Of a DNA stretch of 32,023 bases, positions 22,672 through 30,457 are shown one piece after another. Within the stretch, counting starts at the first letter, position 1; the number at the start of each line of letters is the position of its first letter. This DNA is from Planctomycetota bacterium (GTDB taxonomy: Bacteria; Planctomycetota; UBA1135; UBA2386): contig JAEUHU010000289.1 in NCBI GenBank assembly GCA_016793305.1, positions 1 to 32,023 on the forward strand, given 5' to 3'. The notes below the pieces were generated by a model. The model had not been told where the DNA came from. It did no database searches and saw only the letters and a list, made by a program, of their open reading frames with translations. Position numbers and translations under genes: made by a program.

Positions 22672-23255
22672 GCCCGAGCCACCCGAGACCCGGCATGTCG
22701 CCCTCTGGCGCTTCGCAACCGGGCCGCCCGCGCCCCGCCGACAGTGTGCTGGCGGCGATCGAGTTCCTGCTGCTCGACGTCGACGGCGTGCTGACCGACG
22801 GTCGGTTCTGGTTCGACGGCAGCGGCACCGAGTGCAAGTCGTTCCACGTGCACGACGCCGCGGGCCTGGCCTACTGGCATCGCGCCGGCTTGCGCAGCGG
22901 CTTCCTGTCGGGGCGAGGTGGGCCGGTGGTGCAGCGGCACGCGGCCAGCCTCGGCGTGCACGAGGTGGTGCTCGACCGGCTGATGAAGGGCGTGGCGCTC
23001 GAGGAGATCCTCGCGCGCCAGCAGATCGATGCGCAGCGCGTCTGCTACGTCGGCGACGACCTCGTCGACCTGCCGGTGCTGCGCACGGTCGGCTTCGCGG
23101 TCACCGTGCCGGAAGCGCGCGCCGAGGTGAAGGCGGTCGCCCACCACGTCACCGAACGTTCGGCCGGCTTCGGAGCGGTGCGCGACGTCGTCGAGCTGCT
23201 GCTGCGCGCTCGGGGTGCCTTCGACGACGTGCTGCGTCGCTACGGAGGCCCGTGA
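22668..23255 (+). CDS. kdsC: 3-deoxy-D-manno-octulosonate 8-phosphate phosphatase
   Basis: This 195-residue C0-type HAD phosphatase (no cap domain) removes phosphate from Kdo 8-phosphate. HAD motif I is FLLLDVDGVLTDG (nucleophile Asp and acid/base Asp), followed by FHVHDAAGLAYWHRAGLRSGFLSGRGG, in which the SGR takes the place of motif II. Motif IV is YVGDDLVDLPVL with metal-binding aspartates. ECKSFHVHDAAG and KGVALEEIL are typical of KdsC. The first 25 residues (Ser/Pro-rich) are extra; an ATG at 22695 is an alternative start, but the ATG at 22668 overlaps the kdsD stop as ATGA and is preferred. Its stop overlaps the following GTG start. Together with kdsD it indicates Kdo-containing LPS. 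Confidence 0.93.
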   Translation: MSPSHPRPGMSPSGASQPGRPRPADSVLAAIEFLLLDVDGVLTDGRFWFDGSGTECKSFHVHDAAGLAYWHRAGLRSGFLSGRGGPVVQRHAASLGVHEVVLDRLMKGVALEEILARQQIDAQRVCYVGDDLVDLPVLRTVGFAVTVPEARAEVKAVAHHVTERSAGFGAVRDVVELLLRARGAFDDVLRRYGGP

Positions 23256-26227
23256 AGCGCCTCGTGCTGTTCCTGCTGCTGGCCGCGGCCGGCATGCTGA
23301 CGCTGCACCTCGCCGTCGGCGAAGAGCAGCCGACGCGCGCCAACGGCAAGTCGACCGCCAAGGAGGGCGACGGCGAGCGCAAGGAGCCCGACCGCCAGGG
23401 CGGCATCCCGGTCGGGCAGGGCAAGGTGCAGGCGACCGTGGCCCAGTTCGGCCAGTTCACGCACGTCGGCTGGCGCACGGTGCGCGGCGAGGACGGCCGC
23501 GAGCACCAGGTGCAGCAGTTCGAACTGAACGCCGAGGACAGCAAGCCGGTCGGCGAGACCCTGCAGCAGCTCGACCGCGTCGCGGTGAAGCTGTTCGAGG
23601 ACGGCGTGCACGTCGCCGACGTCACGGCGCAGCGCGCGTTCGTCGAGATCGGCCGCGACGCGAACGGCCGCCCGTCGCTGACCGAGAACAAGGACCTCGA
23701 CCTGCGCGACGTCGTGCTGAGCACGCTCGCGGGCAGCAAGCTGGCCGGCCTGCGGCTCGCGATCGGCGACGCGCGCGTCGCCATCGGCGAGACCGAGATC
23801 ACGCTGGTGACGCAGGAGACGCAGCCGGTGCTGGTGGTGTTCGAAGGCGAACGCAAGACGACGCTGCGCGGCATCGGCCTGCGGGCGCGCCTGCCGCGTT
23901 CGCCGAAGAACCCGGCGGCGCGCGGCGAGATCGAGATCCTCACAGACCCCGTGCTCGAGACCGACGGCGCCACCGTGCGCGCGCGCGGCCGCCTGCACTA
24001 TCTCGAGGACATCGGTGCCGGCACCGCGACGATGACGGTGCACGACGAGGTCCAGCTCGACATGGAGCGCGCGGACCTGCGCATGCCCGGACTCGGCCGC
24101 GGCGACGCGACGGGCACGCCGGGGCGCACCACCGTGCGCGGCGATCGCTTCGAAGGCCGGCTGCTGCGCGGCAAGGAGACGACGGCCACGGGGCAGGAGC
24201 GGCAGCGCGTGCAGTGGCGACGGCTCGACCTGTTCGGTGCGCCGGCGACGGTCGACATGCCCGACGGCCAGCTGAAGACCCCGCAGCTGACGGTGCTGCC
24301 CGGCCTGTTCGGGGAGACGCTCCAGATCACCGCCCACGGCGGCGCCTCGCACCTGAGCACGGCGGTGCCCGGTCGCCGCGGCAAGCCGGCCGAGACGCTG
24401 GTCGCCGACGCCGAGCGGCACATCCACCTGATCCAGCCGATGGAACAGTCCGGTGCCATGCACCGGGCGATGGGCTTCCCGGCCTGGACGCTGCGGCCGA
24501 TCGCCGACTTGCAGATCGTCGTCACCGAGGGCCGGTCGCACGTCGAGGTCGGCAGCCGCAAGGCCGACGCGAGCGGTGGCATCCGCGTGCTGCGCCAGGA
24601 GGACCGCGACGCCGGCGTCGTGCACGGCTTCGGCGACGTGGCGCTGGAGGCCAGGTCCGGCGACGGCAAGGGCGAACCTCTGCAGCTGACTGGCAACGAC
24701 GGCTTCGTGCTGACCAGTACGGAGGCCATCGAGACGCTGCGCCTCGGCCCGATCGGCCCCGAAAACGTCGCTCCGGGAACGTTGCCGCCGCCGGCGTTCG
24801 CCGCGCACCAGTTCCGCATCCGCCAGGGCGATGCCGATCTGCAGGGGTCCGGTGGCTGCCTCGTCGAGCGCCGCGGCGAACGCACCGACCTGTGGCTGCT
24901 GGCACCCGAGGCGTCGATCGTCGCGAACGTGCCTGCCGAAGGCCTCGTGCTGCGCTCGGTGCACGAACTGCGCGGCGCCCTGCTCGGCCGCACCACCGCC
25001 GACCTGCGGGTCGTCGGCTGGCCGGTCGAACTGGTGACCGAACGACGCGGCGACCGGATCACCGCGCGCGCCCCGTACGTTCGCCAGCTGGGCCCTTCGT
25101 CGCTGCGCCTCGAACCGGTGCCGGCCGATCGCCCCGCCGCGTTGTGGAGCGGACTGCCCGACGACGCGCGGCTGCCGCAACTGCACGGCACGGGCACGAC
25201 CCGCGACGGCGACGAGTTCGAAGTCGACGTTCGCGGCCCCCGGATCGACGTGCACCACGCCGGCGGCCACACCGCAGTGCTCGACGCCGAAGGCGACGGC
25301 ACGCTGCTGCCGACCGTCACCGCACGCATCGAGCTGCCCGACCAGGACCAGCCGATGCTGGTGAGCTGCCGGGCGCAGCGGATCCGCATGCTGCCGCACG
25401 TGCTGCCGCCGGCGGTCCGTCAGCTCTACACCGGCCGGAAGCACAGCGTGCTGGCCGACGTCGGCTTCGCGTCGCCCGGCAATCCGTGGCTGCTGCTCGA
25501 GCAGGTCGCGGACTTCCAGCTCGACGACCCGAAGGAAGGCCACCTCGACGGCACCTGCGATCGCCTGCTGGTCTCGCAGGGTGGTCGCGCGGCGTTGTTC
25601 GTCGGCAATGCCGAGGCGATGGCCCCGGCGGTGGTGCGCCGCGTGCACTCCGGCCGCGACGTGAAGATGGAGGGGGCGCGCGTGCGTGTGCTGCAGGGCA
25701 CCGACGACCAGCTGCTGGCGATGGGCTCGTTCGCCGATCGCGACACCTTCCTGCCGCCGAAGGTGACGTTGCACGAGCTGGGCAAGAACGGTCTCCTGTC
25801 GCACATGCAGGCGACCTGCCACGGCAGCATCGAGGTGCGCTCCGACGGCGTGAACTTCCTCGGCCCGGTGCGCGCGCTGGGGCTGCGGCCCGACGGCGGC
25901 GCCGATCCCGAGGGCCTGCGCATCGACGCGCGCGAGCTGCGCATGGTGCGCCACCTGCGCACCGGCGACGTGGTGAAGGTGCTGGCCAAGGGCGTGACGC
26001 TCGACTGGCCGCGCATGGCGGCGCGCACCGCCGAGCTCGAGATCGATCTCGAACGGCAGCGCTGCCTCGCCCGGGATCCGAACGGTGCCGAGATCACCGT
26101 GCCGGGCTGGCCGACGTTCCGTTCGCCGGAGGTGGACTTCCACTATCCGACGATGACGTTGCGCGCCCCGCGCCTGCGCGCGGTGCAGGAAGAACCGGCC
26201 CGAAAGGCCGGAGGAAGCAGCCGGTGA
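23252..26227 (+). CDS. Giant LptC/LptA-like periplasmic LPS-transport bridge protein (putative)
   Basis: This 991-residue protein has a single N-terminal hydrophobic helix (MKRLVLFLLLAAAGMLTLHLAVG), then a long, beta-rich, helix-poor sequence. Repeating patterns of alternating hydrophobic strands with Gly/Asp turns fit stacked OstA-like beta-jellyroll modules; for example TTVRGDRFEGRLLRG, and near the end AELEIDLERQRCLARDPNG followed by FRSPEVDFHYPTMTLRAPRL. In the same place proteobacteria have lptC and lptA (each about 190 aa) between kdsC and lptB. I infer that one long polypeptide spans inner membrane and periplasm in place of LptC plus LptA; this is not shown by any single diagnostic motif. 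The start is a GTG at 23252 overlapping kdsC as GTGA, with GGAGG at 23244-23248. Its stop overlaps the lptD-like GTG. Confidence 0.72.
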   Translation: MKRLVLFLLLAAAGMLTLHLAVGEEQPTRANGKSTAKEGDGERKEPDRQGGIPVGQGKVQATVAQFGQFTHVGWRTVRGEDGREHQVQQFELNAEDSKPVGETLQQLDRVAVKLFEDGVHVADVTAQRAFVEIGRDANGRPSLTENKDLDLRDVVLSTLAGSKLAGLRLAIGDARVAIGETEITLVTQETQPVLVVFEGERKTTLRGIGLRARLPRSPKNPAARGEIEILTDPVLETDGATVRARGRLHYLEDIGAGTATMTVHDEVQLDMERADLRMPGLGRGDATGTPGRTTVRGDRFEGRLLRGKETTATGQERQRVQWRRLDLFGAPATVDMPDGQLKTPQLTVLPGLFGETLQITAHGGASHLSTAVPGRRGKPAETLVADAERHIHLIQPMEQSGAMHRAMGFPAWTLRPIADLQIVVTEGRSHVEVGSRKADASGGIRVLRQEDRDAGVVHGFGDVALEARSGDGKGEPLQLTGNDGFVLTSTEAIETLRLGPIGPENVAPGTLPPPAFAAHQFRIRQGDADLQGSGGCLVERRGERTDLWLLAPEASIVANVPAEGLVLRSVHELRGALLGRTTADLRVVGWPVELVTERRGDRITARAPYVRQLGPSSLRLEPVPADRPAALWSGLPDDARLPQLHGTGTTRDGDEFEVDVRGPRIDVHHAGGHTAVLDAEGDGTLLPTVTARIELPDQDQPMLVSCRAQRIRMLPHVLPPAVRQLYTGRKHSVLADVGFASPGNPWLLLEQVADFQLDDPKEGHLDGTCDRLLVSQGGRAALFVGNAEAMAPAVVRRVHSGRDVKMEGARVRVLQGTDDQLLAMGSFADRDTFLPPKVTLHELGKNGLLSHMQATCHGSIEVRSDGVNFLGPVRALGLRPDGGADPEGLRIDARELRMVRHLRTGDVVKVLAKGVTLDWPRMAARTAELEIDLERQRCLARDPNGAEITVPGWPTFRSPEVDFHYPTMTLRAPRLRAVQEEPARKAGGSSR

Positions 26228-28710
26228 GTCGCGCGTTCGTGCTGGCGACCGCCTGCCTGTTGACCGCGCTCGGCACTGCGCGCGCGCAACAGGATCCGGC
26301 CCCGACGACGACGATCCCGCGCTTCGTGCAGAGCGTCGGCATGTTCGCGACGATCCCGGGGGACGACTACCACGAGGCGCACCTGAACGGTGGCTTCGTG
26401 CTGGCACTGCCGCAGCAGCGGCTCGAGATCCGCGGCGACAACGCGTTGCTGCTGCTCGACACCCAGGCGTTTCGCGCGGCGATCACCGCTGGCCAGGACG
26501 ACAAGGGCCTGCCCAAGCGCGACATCGCGCCACCGCCGCCGCGGCGCACGCAGTCCGAGGCGGCGATTCGCGAGCGCATGCAGTCGATGCTGTCGGCGAT
26601 CGGCCGCCCGACGATCGCGGACGACCCGGCCACGATCGACCGTTCGCTCGAGCTGCTGCGCTACCTCTACTGCGAGGGCGGCATCGTCGTGATCCGCGAC
26701 GGCGTCGAGGTGCTGCGCTGCGAGCGGCTGTGGATCTCTCCCGCCGACGATCGCATCGTCGTGGAAGGTGCCGAGCTCCGCTACTTCAGCATCGACCAGG
26801 GGCCGGGCCACATGCTGGTGGTGCGTGGGCCGCGGCTCGAGCGCCAGGGCGGTCGCTGGACCGGCCGCTCGGTGACAGTGACGACCTGCACGGCGGGCCG
26901 GCCGCACATGGCGCTGGCGATCGACGACGTCGAGATCCTCGAGCGCGAGGGCGAGTTCGAAGTGGTCGCGCGCGGCCAGACGCTGCAGATCGGCGGCATC
27001 GACCTGCTGCCACTGCCGAACGCCCGCGTGTTCACCGGCAGCCAGGACGAGTTCCCGATCAAGCGCGTGCGGGCCGGCTACTCGCAGCAGCTCGGTTACC
27101 AGGGCGAGGTCGTGCTCGGCCTGCCGTGGAACAAGACCGGCGGCGCCCTGCACGAATGGCTGCTCGGCCGGCCGGCCAGCGAGTTCCGCGGCGACTGGCA
27201 GCTCGGCGTCGGCTGGATCCAGGAGCGCGGCGTGCCGCTGGAAGGCCAGCTGCGCTACCGCGCCGGCGATCTCTACGAAGGCCTGCTCGAGGGCTTCTGG
27301 CTCGACGACAACGGTCGCAACATCCGCGAGATCCGCACCGAGCTCGACGGTTCGCCGATCGACGAGACGACGCGAACGCTGCTGCGCACGCAGAACCGCC
27401 TGCGGCTCGGCCCGACCACCAACCTCGACCTGGTCGCCTTCCAGGCCAGCGATCCGGCGGTCTGGTCGGAGTTCTACAGCGGCGAGTACCGTTCGACCGA
27501 GCTGCCGGAGACCAGCACCTACCTGCACCACGGCAGTGGCAATCGCCTGCTGACGGTCGGATCGCGCTTCAACCTCGACGACTTCTCCTACCGCGACGAT
27601 CGCGCCCTGGCGACGCGCTTCGTCGAGGAGTTGCCGGTCGTCACCTACCAGTGGCTCGCGCAGCCGCTCGGCACGACGCCGTGGGACACGCCGATCGTCG
27701 TCGACCTCGCCACCGAGATCGGCCAACGCCGCAGCGCCTACGACGACCTCGCCACCGTGCGGGAGAGCGACCGCTCGCTGCGGCTCGACCAGCTGATCGA
27801 GCTGTCGGCGCCGTTCCACGCGTTCGGCTTCAACCTGCGGCCCTATGCGAGCGGGCGCGGCACGTTCTACGACGAAACGGTCGACGGCAGCAGCGAAGGG
27901 CGCATCGCCACCGAGGTCGGCCTGCAGCTGGGCACGCTGCTGAAGCGCTCGTGGTCATGGCTCGACGGCGACGAGCAGCGGGCCGTGCGCCATCTGATGT
28001 CGCCGAAGCTGACCTACCGGAACCGCTTCCACGTCGACGACTCGTCGGACCGGTTCTACACGTTCGACGACCTCGACCGGCTGCGCGAGCAACAGCTCGT
28101 GCGCCTCGAGCTGCGCAACCAGCTGCAGCGCACCGAGATGGTCGACGGCCGGAAGCAGCCGCGCGACTTCGTGTTCGCCGACGTGGCGCAGGACCTGTTC
28201 CCCGACAAGGCCCAGGACGGCACCGGCGGCGACGGCCTCGGGCTGTTCTACTACGACCTGCTGCTGCGGCCGCCGGGCAGCTGGAGCGCCTTCGAGAACT
28301 TCAGCTTCGCCGTCTACGGCGACCACGACTGGCGGACCGGCCTGCGCACGTTCGACAGCGAGCTGCAGTTCGGGCCGGTGCTCGGCGTCAACTGGTCGGT
28401 CGAATACCGCACCGACGAACTGGTCAAGGGCGCCGTGCTGGTCGGTGCCGGCACCCGGCTGCGCGAACGCTGGGGCCTGTTCGGCCTCGCCCAGCGCGAC
28501 ATCGAGCTGGACGAGTGGCTGACCTACTCGTTCGGCCTGCGCCGCGACGACCACGACTGGTCGATCCTGCTGAACGTGATCTACAACCCGTTCACGGACG
28601 ACACGACGTTCCGGATCGACTTCCAGCCGCTGCTCGGCAACTTCGGCGCCGGCCAGCGCGACCGCATGGGCTCGGGCCGACTGCTCGACCCGGCCAACGC
28701 GCCGCACTGA
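26224..28710 (+). CDS. lptD: LptD-like outer-membrane LPS-assembly protein
   Basis: This 828-residue protein has a clear signal peptide (MSRAFVLATACLLTALGTARA, cut before QQDP). Residues about 45-240 look like the periplasmic OstA/LptA-like jellyroll (RLEIRGDNALLLLD, YLYCEGGIVVIRDGVEVLRCERLWISPADDRIVVEGAELRY in consecutive strands). The remainder is a long beta-barrel pattern with alternating aromatic strands; RHLMSPKLTYRNRFHVDD fits the conserved LptD barrel region. LptD inserts LPS into the outer leaflet together with LptE. The three mature cysteines (Cys150, 166, 222) all lie in the N-terminal domain and none in the barrel. The GTG at 26224 overlaps the previous gene as GTGA and has GGAGG (26210-26214) 9 nt upstream. 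It is the last gene of the kds/lpt operon. Confidence 0.82.
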   Translation: MSRAFVLATACLLTALGTARAQQDPAPTTTIPRFVQSVGMFATIPGDDYHEAHLNGGFVLALPQQRLEIRGDNALLLLDTQAFRAAITAGQDDKGLPKRDIAPPPPRRTQSEAAIRERMQSMLSAIGRPTIADDPATIDRSLELLRYLYCEGGIVVIRDGVEVLRCERLWISPADDRIVVEGAELRYFSIDQGPGHMLVVRGPRLERQGGRWTGRSVTVTTCTAGRPHMALAIDDVEILEREGEFEVVARGQTLQIGGIDLLPLPNARVFTGSQDEFPIKRVRAGYSQQLGYQGEVVLGLPWNKTGGALHEWLLGRPASEFRGDWQLGVGWIQERGVPLEGQLRYRAGDLYEGLLEGFWLDDNGRNIREIRTELDGSPIDETTRTLLRTQNRLRLGPTTNLDLVAFQASDPAVWSEFYSGEYRSTELPETSTYLHHGSGNRLLTVGSRFNLDDFSYRDDRALATRFVEELPVVTYQWLAQPLGTTPWDTPIVVDLATEIGQRRSAYDDLATVRESDRSLRLDQLIELSAPFHAFGFNLRPYASGRGTFYDETVDGSSEGRIATEVGLQLGTLLKRSWSWLDGDEQRAVRHLMSPKLTYRNRFHVDDSSDRFYTFDDLDRLREQQLVRLELRNQLQRTEMVDGRKQPRDFVFADVAQDLFPDKAQDGTGGDGLGLFYYDLLLRPPGSWSAFENFSFAVYGDHDWRTGLRTFDSELQFGPVLGVNWSVEYRTDELVKGAVLVGAGTRLRERWGLFGLAQRDIELDEWLTYSFGLRRDDHDWSILLNVIYNPFTDDTTFRIDFQPLLGNFGAGQRDRMGSGRLLDPANAPH

Positions 28711-28717
28711 GAAGGCT

Positions 28718-28745
28718 CCCGAGGATCGCCCTGCGGGCGATCGGG
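28718..28745. terminator. Bidirectional hairpin terminator between lptD-like and DUF481 genes
   Basis: GATCGCCC (28724-28731) pairs perfectly with GGGCGATC (28735-28742) around a TGC loop, and CCC/GGG at 28718-28720 and 28743-28745 extend the stem across a short bulge. It fills most of the 36-bp gap between two convergent stop codons. There is no T-run on either side, so Rho-independent release is plausible rather than certain. Confidence 0.6.
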
Positions 28746-28746
28746 T

Positions 28747-29781
28747 TCAGAAGCTCCAGCCGATCGACAGCAGGAAGCGCGAGTCGACGCGCTCGGCGCC
28801 GGTCGCCGGCGTGTTGTCGTAGTCGAGGATGTGCGTCAGCGCCGCCAGCATGCTCTCGGTCAGCGAGGTCGTGACCTCGGTCGTGGAGCGCAGGTAGATG
28901 TCGCTCGCGTCCTCGGTCGAGGGGAACGCTTCGACGCCGTGCACGAGGCGCGTGGTCGCCGTGAACTGGTGGATCAGCTTGTAGGCCGCCCGGACGGCGA
29001 GGTAGTCCGTGTCCGGGTCGGCGTTGCGGTACGACTCGTTGAAGTACGAAGCGCCCACTTCGGTCAGGAACGTCGTCTCGCTGTTCTCGACCCACGTGTA
29101 ACCGAGACCGACGCCTGCCGTGTAGCGCAGGTCGAGGTTGGCGAGCGTGTCACCCAGCACTCGCGACGTGGCGAGGAAGTAGGCCCGCTTGCTGAGGAAG
29201 TAGTCGTACTTGATGCCACCGCCGGCGCGGCGTTGGTTCAGCTTCCACTCGCGGAAGGTCGCCGAGGTGGAGTCGAGGTCCTTGTCCTCGCTGTAGTCCC
29301 ACTGTGCGTCGACCGAGATGCGGTCGGCGTCGGAGCGGCGGCTCGCGTCGAACAGGAGGCCGACCGAGCGACGGTCCGTGTTGCCTTCCGAGTAGAAGGC
29401 GTTGAGTTTGACCGAGCCCGTCCAGGTCGGCTCCGGCTTCGCCGGCGGATTGATCATCGCCAGGCTGTCGAGCGGCAGGTTGGTGTCGCCTTCGAGCTTC
29501 AGGCGGCCGGCTTCCATGCCGAGCACGCGACGGTTGTAGAGCTCTTCGCTCTTCGTCTTCAGGGCGACCTGGGTGGCGGTCGTCATGTCGCTGATGGAGC
29601 TCATGGGAACGACCACGTCGCCGAGCAGCGGCGAGTTGATCGTCACCTTGCCATCCGCCATGGCCTTGATCTGGCCGGTGATGACATTGCCGTTGGACAG
29701 GGTGATCTTGTCGGTCTGGTCCTGGGCGAGAACTCCGACGGAGAGAGCCGCGAAGACCGCGGCATTGAGGATGGTACGCAT
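28747..29781 (-). CDS. Outer-membrane beta-barrel protein of the DUF481 (YdiY-like) family
   Basis: This 344-residue protein has a signal peptide (MRTILNAAVFAALSVGVLAQDQ). The first mature segment is a small beta domain (DKITLSNGNVITGQIKAMADGKVTINS, read in two strands, then GDVVVPMSSIS), as often precedes DUF481. Residues about 120-344 fit the DUF481 barrel: SVKLNAFYSEGNTDRRSVGL, RADRISVDAQWDYSEDKD-type strands, LRYTAGVGLGYTWVEN, and a final strand ending in Phe (FLLSIGWSF), as expected for BAM-inserted barrels. Function in E. coli YdiY is unknown (it rises with acid). The start ATG at 29781 lacks a clear Shine-Dalgarno. It is convergent with the lptD-like gene and divergent from the FUN14-like gene. 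Confidence 0.88.
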   Translation of the reverse strand: MRTILNAAVFAALSVGVLAQDQTDKITLSNGNVITGQIKAMADGKVTINSPLLGDVVVPMSSISDMTTATQVALKTKSEELYNRRVLGMEAGRLKLEGDTNLPLDSLAMINPPAKPEPTWTGSVKLNAFYSEGNTDRRSVGLLFDASRRSDADRISVDAQWDYSEDKDLDSTSATFREWKLNQRRAGGGIKYDYFLSKRAYFLATSRVLGDTLANLDLRYTAGVGLGYTWVENSETTFLTEVGASYFNESYRNADPDTDYLAVRAAYKLIHQFTATTRLVHGVEAFPSTEDASDIYLRSTTEVTTSLTESMLAALTHILDYDNTPATGAERVDSRFLLSIGWSF

Positions 29782-29882
29782 GAGAATTGGTCGAGAAGGG
29801 GCGGATCTTCGCCTGGGCCCGGTTCGACACGAAGCAGAAAGTCGGCAGAGCTGCCACGCCGGTGGCTGGCGTCTCACGGAGG

Positions 29883-29911
29883 TTGGCGAAGCAGGCTCGA
29901 TTGGCGATAGT
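29883..29911 (+). promoter_or_regulatory. Putative sigma70-type promoter of the FUN14-like gene
   Basis: TTGGCG (29883-29888) and GATAGT (29906-29911) each match consensus at 4 of 6 positions, with a 17-bp spacer. Transcription would begin near 29918, one base before the ATG at 29919, and no Shine-Dalgarno precedes that ATG. A leaderless mRNA is suggested, as for vapB. Confidence 0.4.
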
Positions 29912-29918
29912 GCGCCGC

Positions 29919-30452
29919 ATGACGACGCCCGAACAACCACCGAAGGAGCTGCCGCAGCGAAGCCTGTCCCAGTGGCTCGCCGACATGCCTCGGTGGAAGA
30001 AGCTGACGCTGGCGGTCGCCGCTGGCACGGCCGTGGTCGCCGGCGTGATGAGTCTCACGCACACCGGCCACTCGGGACACGGCAGCGGCGGTGGCCTTAG
30101 CAGCCTGTCGGCCGGCCTCACCGACGACAAATCGGCCGCCGCTGGCGAACCGGCGGCGAAGGGCGTGTTCCGCCTCGGCTTCAGCTTCGTGGCCGGGTTC
30201 AGCCTCGGCAGCTTCGTCCGCGCGGCGCTGCGCGTCGCCGCCATCGCGTTCGGCTTCTGGCTGCTGATGACGATGGTGCTGAGCTACTACGGCATACTCG
30301 TAGTCCATTGGGAGGCGATGGACTCGCTGTGGAACCGCTTCGCCAGCAATGTCGAGAAGGAGTGGAGCAGCTTCCAGACCTTCATGACCGGCAGCCTGCC
30401 CGCGGCGGGACTGTTCACGGCCGGGCTCGCGATCGGCCTGAAGCGGCATTGA
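29919..30452 (+). CDS. FUN14-family membrane protein
   Basis: This 177-residue protein has a first hydrophobic segment at about residues 29-46, then a His/Gly/Ser-rich linker (HTGHSGHGSGGG). The FUN14-like core follows: RLGFSFVAGFSLGSFVRAALRVAAIAFG in two adjoining stretches, then a second helix to about 126, and a last helix ending PAAGLFTAGLAIGLKRH, which is typical of the family. FUN14 proteins in eukaryotes (FUNDC1) are mitochondrial; bacterial members are of unknown function. The start ATG at 29919 is chosen because MTTPEQPPKEL begins a natural soluble N-terminus and the promoter hexamers place transcription initiation there. It ends 5 bp before the ABC transporter start and may be co-transcribed with it. 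Confidence 0.72.
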   Translation: MTTPEQPPKELPQRSLSQWLADMPRWKKLTLAVAAGTAVVAGVMSLTHTGHSGHGSGGGLSSLSAGLTDDKSAAAGEPAAKGVFRLGFSFVAGFSLGSFVRAALRVAAIAFGFWLLMTMVLSYYGILVVHWEAMDSLWNRFASNVEKEWSSFQTFMTGSLPAAGLFTAGLAIGLKRH

Positions 30453-30457
30453 TCGGC

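Noticed and set aside
23240..26407. 1055-codon minus-strand open frame opposite the giant LptC/LptA-like gene
   Set aside because: Composition (Ala/Arg/His/Gly/Val) is that of an antisense shadow, it lacks a signal peptide or domain, and the plus-strand frame has overlaps and ribosome binding sites fitting an operon.
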